A DNA stretch of 29,476 nucleotides, from NCBI GenBank assembly GCA_964519035.1, contig CAZFKZ010000023.1, positions 1-29,476 of the forward strand. Reading direction: 5' to 3'. Position numbers and translations under genes: made by a program. The DNA comes from CAJJBL01 sp964519035 (GTDB lineage: Bacteria; Pseudomonadota; Alphaproteobacteria; Puniceispirillales; Marisalimonadaceae). A model generated the notes under the pieces. It made no database searches. It was not told where the DNA came from and worked only from the letters and a program-made list of their open reading frames with translations. Positions 24,517 to 29,476 of this stretch are shown here, piece by piece. Positions within the stretch are counted from its first letter, which is position 1. Every line of letters starts with the position of its first letter.

Positions 24517-25815
24517 TTATACTAATAGTCTGTTGATGAGGTAAAGTCCAAAATAACCGTTCTCTATTTTTTCTTTTTTGAAACTGACATCACTAATAAT
24601 ACTTAAATAGGGTTTAATGATCTTACCTTCAAGAGTTTCAATGATTGGAATAGTATAATTTATGTATTTCTTATATTTGAAAAAAATACTATCTTCATTC
24701 AAATTGCTAGACACAAAATTTTTATCTCTTAAAAGTTTTCCTGAAACATTGCTAAACAACAAAAATCTACCGTCAAACATATAGTATTTATTCTTTTCAA
24801 TCTCCATATCAAAAAATAAATTTCTTTCTTCCCTGATTAAGAAAATAAACTTACCATTTAGCAGTGAATATACATTACCCAAATTATTTTTTTTAAAAGA
24901 TTTACTAAAAATAGATACTAACATCGTCAAAGTTTTTTTCTTTTTTGGAGGATACTCTTTTCCACCAACAATCTGTAGTACTTTTCCTAAAATATTAACA
25001 CTTACTATATTTGACTTATTAAAAAGCATTCTCAAATTATCAAAATTAATCCTTGCTGCACCAGTTTTATCTATAACAATATTTTCTTCAATCCATTTAG
25101 CAAATATAGGATTAGTTATTGAAACTAATTTTTTATTCATAAGATTAAGCTTTGTTAAATCGTTTGAAATATTTGGCCATATTCTTAAACTCATATCAGA
25201 TAAAGTTTTTCTTATTTTTACTCTTTCATATTTCAAAGCATAATTTGACGGATCTTGGAAAAATGTGACTTTATTTAATTTTACATATTTAATTAAATCT
25301 TCTTTCTTAAAATTAAGAAGAGGTCTAATTACAAATATACCCTTCCAAAAATGTAAATCCTTCATTCCAAGTAGACCCTCTATTCCAGAACCTCTTATTA
25401 ATCTCATAAAAACTGTTTCTACCTGATCATCATAGTGATGAGCTAATAATAAATTTGCTGACAAAGAAAAAGCAGATTGATACAGTAAATCTCTTCTTGC
25501 TATTCTTGCCCAATTTTGGATATTTCCAATATTTTGTTTTTGAATAATTCTTTTTATAGTAGGATTAAATCCTAAGGATTGTGCCATTTCTTTAACTGCA
25601 TTAGCTTCAGTAGATGAATTTGACCTCAAACCATGATCTATTATAACAGGATAAATATTGATGTTTATGCTTGGATGAATTTGAATAAAATCTTTTAATA
25701 ATATCAATAATGCTGTTGAATCAACTCCACCAGACAAACCTAAGACAAAGTTAAGAGGATATTCGTCAATATTATTATAAATTTTAATAAATTGTTTACT
25801 AAAACCTTCAATCAT
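24517..25815 (-). CDS. tilS: tRNA(Ile)-lysidine synthase TilS
   Basis: Modifies C34 of the CAU-anticodon isoleucine tRNA to lysidine so that AUA is read as Ile. In this AT-rich genome AUA is frequent, so the enzyme should be essential. The PP-loop ATPase motif is LGLSGGVDSTALL (SGGVDS at 28-33), followed by IDHGLRSNSSTEA, the tRNA-contacting block LLAHHYDDQVETVFMRLIRGSG and RPLLNFKKEDL. The C-terminal half (about 230-432) is lysine-rich and poorly conserved, as usual for TilS in AT-rich genomes. Its ATG overlaps the cpoB stop as ATGA (25812-25815), implying coupled translation. Length 432 aa is typical. Confidence 0.93.
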   Translation of the reverse strand: MIEGFSKQFIKIYNNIDEYPLNFVLGLSGGVDSTALLILLKDFIQIHPSININIYPVIIDHGLRSNSSTEANAVKEMAQSLGFNPTIKRIIQKQNIGNIQNWARIARRDLLYQSAFSLSANLLLAHHYDDQVETVFMRLIRGSGIEGLLGMKDLHFWKGIFVIRPLLNFKKEDLIKYVKLNKVTFFQDPSNYALKYERVKIRKTLSDMSLRIWPNISNDLTKLNLMNKKLVSITNPIFAKWIEENIVIDKTGAARINFDNLRMLFNKSNIVSVNILGKVLQIVGGKEYPPKKKKTLTMLVSIFSKSFKKNNLGNVYSLLNGKFIFLIREERNLFFDMEIEKNKYYMFDGRFLLFSNVSGKLLRDKNFVSSNLNEDSIFFKYKKYINYTIPIIETLEGKIIKPYLSIISDVSFKKEKIENGYFGLYLINRLLV

Positions 25816-26729
25816 TCAGTCAAGCATTGCTTCTCAAGCTGCAATGAATTAATTCTTTTCTTAAATTTTTCGGAGGGGTTAACCATAAACTCTAAAGATT
25901 GAGAAAGAATGTCACATAACTGATTTTTAGGGGCAAAGTTAACTGCCGCTTCTGCAATAAGAAGGGTTGTTTTTTGAAATCTAGGATCATTAGGATATAT
26001 ACTGTTAAATTCAGCTAAAGCAATTGCAGCTTCTTCATATTTTTTTTGATTATAGTATACTCTACCCAACCAAAATTGAGCATCAGCCCTTCTCTTGTGT
26101 TCTTTATGGATATTCAGAAACTCTTTTAAAACTTTTTCTGCTTTTATATAATCACCTTTGAGAGTAATATTATAGGCAAAATTATATTGCTCTTCAGCTG
26201 ATGCCTCTGGCAGAATTCTGATATTTTCAGTTGGTTTATCAATTGACTCGTTTGAATTTTTGTTATTGTCAATATTAGGTTCCTTGATAAAACCTAGTAC
26301 TCCGTCAGTTTTAGGATCTAGACTATTCTTTTTAATATCACTTTGGTTTTTTTTCTGTTTCTCAACATTCGGTTTATCAATAAAATTCATCGATGAAAGT
26401 TCTAAGTGTTTTTCAATACGTTTCATCGAGAATTCAAGATTTAGGGCTAATTCAGTTATGTTACTCATTTTATTTTTTAAAACTATTATCTGATCATTAA
26501 TCTCATTAATTTGCCCTTGGATTAATTTATTTTCTCTAATAGGATCTTGGTTTTTTGTAAACTGTTCAAGTGAACCTATTAACGTCTTGAGCGTATTTTC
26601 GATAGTCATAATTTTTTCTTGTTGAGAAGAAACTATACCTTGAAGTCCATCAATAGATTGAGCAACAGAAGCAAAATTTACAAAAAAAACAAAAAATAAT
26701 GCAAATGTATTTATTTTAAATTTCGACAT
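25812..26729 (-). CDS. cpoB: Cell division coordinator CpoB (YbgF), Tol-Pal associated
   Basis: Periplasmic partner of the Tol-Pal system that coordinates peptidoglycan synthesis with outer-membrane constriction at division. The layout is a signal peptide (TFALFFVFFVNFASVA, cleavage near residue 24), a coiled-coil trimerisation region (about 25-115, heptad-like ENTLKTLIGSLEQ ... LNLEFSMKRIEKHL), a low-complexity Asn/Lys/Pro linker, and C-terminal TPR repeats (AYNITLKGDYIKAEKVLKEF, FWLGRVYYNQKKYEEAAIAL). An upstream in-frame TTG (26756) exists, but the ATG at 26729 gives the standard signal peptide and 305 aa, so I chose it. It is preceded by pal and overlaps tilS by four bases. Confidence 0.92.
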   Translation of the reverse strand: MSKFKINTFALFFVFFVNFASVAQSIDGLQGIVSSQQEKIMTIENTLKTLIGSLEQFTKNQDPIRENKLIQGQINEINDQIIVLKNKMSNITELALNLEFSMKRIEKHLELSSMNFIDKPNVEKQKKNQSDIKKNSLDPKTDGVLGFIKEPNIDNNKNSNESIDKPTENIRILPEASAEEQYNFAYNITLKGDYIKAEKVLKEFLNIHKEHKRRADAQFWLGRVYYNQKKYEEAAIALAEFNSIYPNDPRFQKTTLLIAEAAVNFAPKNQLCDILSQSLEFMVNPSEKFKKRINSLQLEKQCLTE

Positions 26730-26773
26730 GCTTATCAATTCTATTTTAAGATACAATTAAGCTCTAAAAGGAG

Positions 26774-26796
26774 AAAAAAATATTAATTAATTAATA
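26774..26796 (-). terminator. Terminator-like AT palindrome after pal
   Basis: A perfect 16-bp palindrome TATTAATTAATTAATA (26781-26796) is followed on the minus strand by seven T residues (26774-26780), 8 bases after the pal stop. The order fits an intrinsic terminator, but a stem of A-T pairs only would be weak, so partial termination or an mRNA 3' end is the most that can be said. Confidence 0.3.
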
Positions 26797-26804
26797 CTAC
26801 AGAA

Positions 26805-27329
26805 TTAGTTAATTATAGTGACTGCACGTCTATTTTTAGACCAAGCCATTCCATTTGAACCAACAACAGCAGGCTTTTCTTTACCATAAGAAATCACCTT
26901 AATTCTATCAGGATCAATACCTTGTATAACCAAGTAGTCTCTTACTGCAGTAGCTCTTTGCTCTCCAAGAGCAAGGTTGTACTCACGTGTACCTCTTTCA
27001 TCACAATGGCCTTCAACAATAAAGTTTAAGTCAGTGTTAGCTCTTAGAAACCTAGATTGAGCATCAAGAAGTATTTTAGCAGATGAATCTAATGAAGCTG
27101 AATCATAATCGAAAAGAACTCTATCTCCAACAGCAATAAGTTTATCAGATGCTGTTTGTTTAGTTTTGGCAAATAAGCTTTTATTTGCAGTGCCCGCAGA
27201 ACTAGATGAAGCTGAAGAGCTTGCTTTCGAATCTGTTGAAGAGCTATTGCTCATAACTTTTTGAGATGCAGTCTCGCAAGCTGTTAGTAGTGATACAGCT
27301 CCTATTAAAGCAATTATATTCTTCTTCAT
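26805..27329 (-). CDS. pal: Peptidoglycan-associated lipoprotein Pal
   Basis: Outer-membrane lipoprotein that binds peptidoglycan and TolB/TolA, linking the outer membrane to the wall during constriction. Lipoprotein signal peptide with lipobox LTAC (lipid on Cys 18 from this ATG), a Ser/Ala-rich linker of about 40 residues, then an OmpA-like domain: VLFDYDSASLDSSAK, the diaminopimelate-binding block VEGHCDERGTREYNLALGEQRA and KVISYGKEKP, ending in RRAVTII. Two consecutive ATGs (27332 and 27329) are possible; the Shine-Dalgarno AAGGAG (27336-27341) is 6 bases before the second and only 3 before the first, so the second is preferred. Length 174 aa is normal. A terminator-like hairpin separates it from tolB. 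Confidence 0.96.
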   Translation of the reverse strand: MKKNIIALIGAVSLLTACETASQKVMSNSSSTDSKASSSASSSSAGTANKSLFAKTKQTASDKLIAVGDRVLFDYDSASLDSSAKILLDAQSRFLRANTDLNFIVEGHCDERGTREYNLALGEQRATAVRDYLVIQGIDPDRIKVISYGKEKPAVVGSNGMAWSKNRRAVTIIN

Positions 27330-27348
27330 CATTAACTCCTTAAACTTT

Positions 27349-27387
27349 AAAAAAAACTTACGTTATTATTAATCTAAAAAACGTAAA
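27349..27387 (-). terminator. Hairpin plus U-tract between tolB and pal
   Basis: On the minus strand TTACGTT (27380-27386) and AACGTAA (27358-27364) form a perfect 7-bp stem, extendable by one U-G pair, with a 15-base loop. It is followed by G and eight T residues (27349-27356). This looks like a weak Rho-independent terminator or attenuator. It ends only about 8 bases before the pal Shine-Dalgarno, so pal has no room for a promoter downstream of it. Confidence 0.4.
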
Positions 27388-27457
27388 ATAAATAATTCCA
27401 AAAAAACATTAACTTAATTTAAACTATAATTCAACAATTTTTAAAACTACTTATCAT

Positions 27458-28837
27458 TTAATTTGGAAGTAGTGGAGACCATGCTGGATCTGAGCCGTCA
27501 CTTGGAGTTAAAACTCTAGTTTCTCTAAAACCTGTAATATCAATTTTATATAAATTAACGTTTGAACTTTTGTTATTATCAACGGGAGCATCTTGTTTAA
27601 AATACATTAAAACTCTTCCATTTGGAGCCCAAGTTGGTCCCTCAACTAAATAGCCTTCGGCTAAAAGTCTTTCCCCTTTCCCATCTGGATTCATAACACC
27701 TATATAAAATTTATTTTTAAGCATCTTGGTAAATGCTATTAAATTTCCTTTTGGAGCCCAGACTGGAGTAGCATATCTTCCTTTTCCAAAGGAAATTCTT
27801 TTAACATTTGATCCATCTGATTTCATTATATATATTTGTTGAGAACCTCCTCTATCTGAGTTAAAAATGATTTTTTTTCCGTTAGGTGAAAAACTGGGCG
27901 ACGTATCTATAGATGTACTATTAGTAAGCCGAGTTACTTCTTGACTATTTAAGTTCATAACATGGATGTCTGTTACCCCCCTTTCAGCTAAACTCATAAT
28001 TATTTTATCGCCAGAAGGTGAAAATCTTGGAGCAAAGGTCATTCCTGGGAATGAACCTAAAAGTTCTTGCTGACCAGTTTCAAGGTTAAAAATATAAACC
28101 CTTGGTTCATTTTTATAATATGCTAAATATGTAATTTCTTGTGTTGCAGGAGAAAATCTGGGTGTTAAAACTAAGAAACTACCATCAGTTAAATATTCAT
28201 GATTTTCACCATCTTGATCCATAATGGCTAATCTTTTAATACGTTTGTTTTGCAAACCTGATTCAGCTACGTAAACTATTCTTGTATCAAAATAACCACT
28301 ATCACCAGATAATCTCTCAAAGATTTCATCAGACACAATATGAGCAACCCTTCTCCAAGCACTAGCATCTACACTCAACCTTAAACCTATTAAATCTGTT
28401 TCAGCTATTACATCCCATAGTCTAAATTCAACTTCCAACTGCTTCTCATTTAATTTTTTAACAGAACCAGTAATTAAAGCTTTAATGCCAAGTGGCGTCC
28501 AATCCGAAAAGTTGGGCCTAACGGAAGGGCTAGTTGGTGGTGCAATGAATGCCGCACTTTCTACAGCCTTAAATTGCCCAGATCCAATAAGATTATTTGA
28601 AATTACTTCAGATATCTGCCTTCCTATTTCACTTGGTTTTCCATTGAACCCTGTAAAATCAGCTATTGCTACAGGTAAAGGTTCAACTTGCCCTGAGTTA
28701 ATCTTTATTCTCAAATCATCCGCAAGAACATTAGAGATAAATAAAGAAATCATTAAAAAAATAATTCCTGAAATTTTGTAATTTAATATATTTTTCAAAA
28801 TTGCTCTCAGCTTAAAATAATTATAGTCAGATAACAT
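27458..28837 (-). CDS. tolB: Tol-Pal system protein TolB
   Basis: Periplasmic beta-propeller that binds Pal and the TolA/TolQR machinery. An N-terminal signal peptide (hydrophobic GIIFLMISLFISNVLA after a long basic stretch, cleavage near 39) is followed by the TolB N-domain (about 40-165, PVAIADFTGFNG, IGRQISEVISNNLIGSG, ALITGSVKKL). Then come at least five propeller repeats (TPRFSP, APRFSPSGDKI, SPSFSPNGKKIIF, TPVWAPKGNLIAF, GPTWAPNGRVL). Length 459 aa is slightly long because of the extended signal region; no clear Shine-Dalgarno precedes the ATG at 28837, so the start could lie a few codons further in. It follows tolA after 57 bases, which contain a possible promoter. Confidence 0.96.
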   Translation of the reverse strand: MLSDYNYFKLRAILKNILNYKISGIIFLMISLFISNVLADDLRIKINSGQVEPLPVAIADFTGFNGKPSEIGRQISEVISNNLIGSGQFKAVESAAFIAPPTSPSVRPNFSDWTPLGIKALITGSVKKLNEKQLEVEFRLWDVIAETDLIGLRLSVDASAWRRVAHIVSDEIFERLSGDSGYFDTRIVYVAESGLQNKRIKRLAIMDQDGENHEYLTDGSFLVLTPRFSPATQEITYLAYYKNEPRVYIFNLETGQQELLGSFPGMTFAPRFSPSGDKIIMSLAERGVTDIHVMNLNSQEVTRLTNSTSIDTSPSFSPNGKKIIFNSDRGGSQQIYIMKSDGSNVKRISFGKGRYATPVWAPKGNLIAFTKMLKNKFYIGVMNPDGKGERLLAEGYLVEGPTWAPNGRVLMYFKQDAPVDNNKSSNVNLYKIDITGFRETRVLTPSDGSDPAWSPLLPN

Positions 28838-28866
28838 TATTCAAAAGACTATTGTTATGAGGCGAG

Positions 28867-28894
28867 ATTATGGCAAGTATTTAAAAAAAATCAA
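28867..28894 (-). promoter_or_regulatory. Candidate promoter of tolB
   Basis: On the minus strand TTGATT (28889-28894, 4 of 6 to TTGACA) and CATAAT (28867-28872, 5 of 6 to TATAAT) are separated by 16 bases containing a T-tract. The -35 starts directly after the tolA stop. The transcript would start about 22 bases before the tolB ATG. An internal promoter before tolB is known in the E. coli tol-pal locus. Confidence 0.35.
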
Positions 28895-29476
28895 TTAATA
28901 ACGATATATAAAAGATGGATCAAAATCGAAAACAAAACTTTTAAACTGATCCTCTTTATTTTTAGGAAGAGGTAAAGGAGAACAGTCAAGTACAGCTCTT
29001 CTAGCAGAATCAGCAGTAGCCCTATAAAAGCTATTTTTTATGTATAAAGAATTATCAACAATTTCTACACTATTTACAGTCCCATCTTTATTAGCACTAA
29101 TTTGAAGTGGAATTATCATTTTTACTTCGCTTGCACCAATTGATGTATCCCAACATTTGCCAACATAATTTTTAATCCTATCAATTTCTGTTTGACTTAA
29201 TTTAACTTCTGTTTCAACAGTCTGCTTGTTTGAATTACCTACCATCTGACGTAATTTAGCTAAAACTTCTTTGTTATTATTATTAACATTCTTTTTTTTA
29301 CTTTTTTGTATATTAGGTTGAGGTTTAGTTAAAGTTTTAAGTATCCCTTTTGCAAGTTGAATATTTTGTTTTTGTTTAATTATTACAGGCTTTGATATAA
29401 CTTTAGGCGCTTTGGGAATATTTATTTTTTTTTTCAGCTCAGGTTTCTTCTTAACTAATTTAGCTATTTCTTTAAT
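28895..29476 (-). CDS. tolA: TolA (TonB-like C-terminus), 3' part; 5' end outside window
   Basis: Energy-coupling protein that spans the periplasm from TolQR to Pal/TolB. The frame is open from the stop at 28895 to the right edge; the ATG at 29245 is internal. The visible part has a Lys/Pro/Asn-rich periplasmic linker (29250-29476, for example KKKPELKKKINIPKAPK) and the C-terminal TolA domain: LSQTEIDRIKNYVGKCWD, MIIPLQISANKDGTV, and FYRATADSARRAVLDCSPLP with paired cysteines (CW and DCSP), ending in SFVFDFDPS. The pattern fits alphaproteobacterial TolA better than TonB, and tolB follows directly. The membrane anchor and any tolQ/tolR genes are expected beyond 29476. Confidence 0.9.
   Translation of the reverse strand: MKEIAKLVKKKPELKKKINIPKAPKVISKPVIIKQKQNIQLAKGILKTLTKPQPNIQKSKKKNVNNNNKEVLAKLRQMVGNSNKQTVETEVKLSQTEIDRIKNYVGKCWDTSIGASEVKMIIPLQISANKDGTVNSVEIVDNSLYIKNSFYRATADSARRAVLDCSPLPLPKNKEDQFKSFVFDFDPSFIYRY

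Noticed and set aside
29243..29245. ATG as the start of a short 116-aa protein
   Set aside because: The same frame stays open to the window edge and encodes a Lys/Pro-rich linker, as expected for TolA, so the ATG is internal.
1..29476. tRNA genes, CRISPR arrays, insertion sequences, toxin-antitoxin or defence genes
   Set aside because: Every gap is under about 130 bases and none shows tRNA-like arms, regularly spaced repeats or transposase motifs; all larger frames match housekeeping families or small membrane proteins.

Overview
The window is a tightly packed, strongly AT-rich piece of a Gram-negative bacterial chromosome. Gene content and order point to an alphaproteobacterium with a streamlined genome, of the marine, Rhodospirillales-like kind. 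The evidence is the tolA-tolB-pal-cpoB-tilS-ftsH-folP-glmM-thiD run, hisZ next to purA, an alphaproteobacterial-type serC followed by serA, and rpoH in place of a general housekeeping sigma gene. Lysine, asparagine and isoleucine are abundant in nearly every protein. TGA, TAA and TAG are all read as stops, so the standard bacterial code applies. A typical SAR11 (Pelagibacter) genome is unlikely because that group is known to lack the serA/serC route. The exact lineage cannot be fixed from this window alone.

Layout. 1-890: 3' part of ligA (+). 887-5946: minus-strand operon uvrD-prmA-pepP (DNA repair helicase, L11 methyltransferase, aminopeptidase P). 6069-7425: mlaA-mlaC (+), outer-membrane lipid asymmetry. 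7429-9108: ettA (-). 9237-9611: small YggT-like membrane protein (+), probably leaderless. 9613-10674: threonine aldolase (-). 10699-11091: small membrane protein (-), whose start codon overlaps that of rluD (+, 11090-12103), followed by rpoH (+). 13090-15555: hisZ-purA (-). 15641-18392: serC-serA (-), with a promoter and a compact structured leader. 18518-19183: a glutathione-transferase-like gene (+). 19164-24479: ftsH-folP-glmM-thiD (-). 24517-29476: tolA(partial)-tolB-pal-cpoB-tilS (-). No stretch over 300 bases lacks a gene; the longest gaps are about 120-130 bases and hold promoters or short hairpins. I saw no tRNA, rRNA, CRISPR, insertion sequence or prophage gene.

Function. The genes are housekeeping: envelope maintenance (Tol-Pal, Mla, GlmM for peptidoglycan/LPS precursors, FtsH), protein synthesis and quality control (PrmA, EttA, RluD, TilS, RpoH, FtsH), DNA repair (LigA, UvrD), and serine, histidine, purine, folate and thiamine biosynthesis. 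I found no previously undescribed multi-gene system. What merits a second look is regulatory and architectural: a possible pseudoknotted or bistable serC leader, start codons shared in a CATG palindrome, stop codons shared in a TTAA palindrome, near-zero or negative spacing at all five convergent junctions, terminator-like hairpins in the pal region, and a few start-site and motif oddities.
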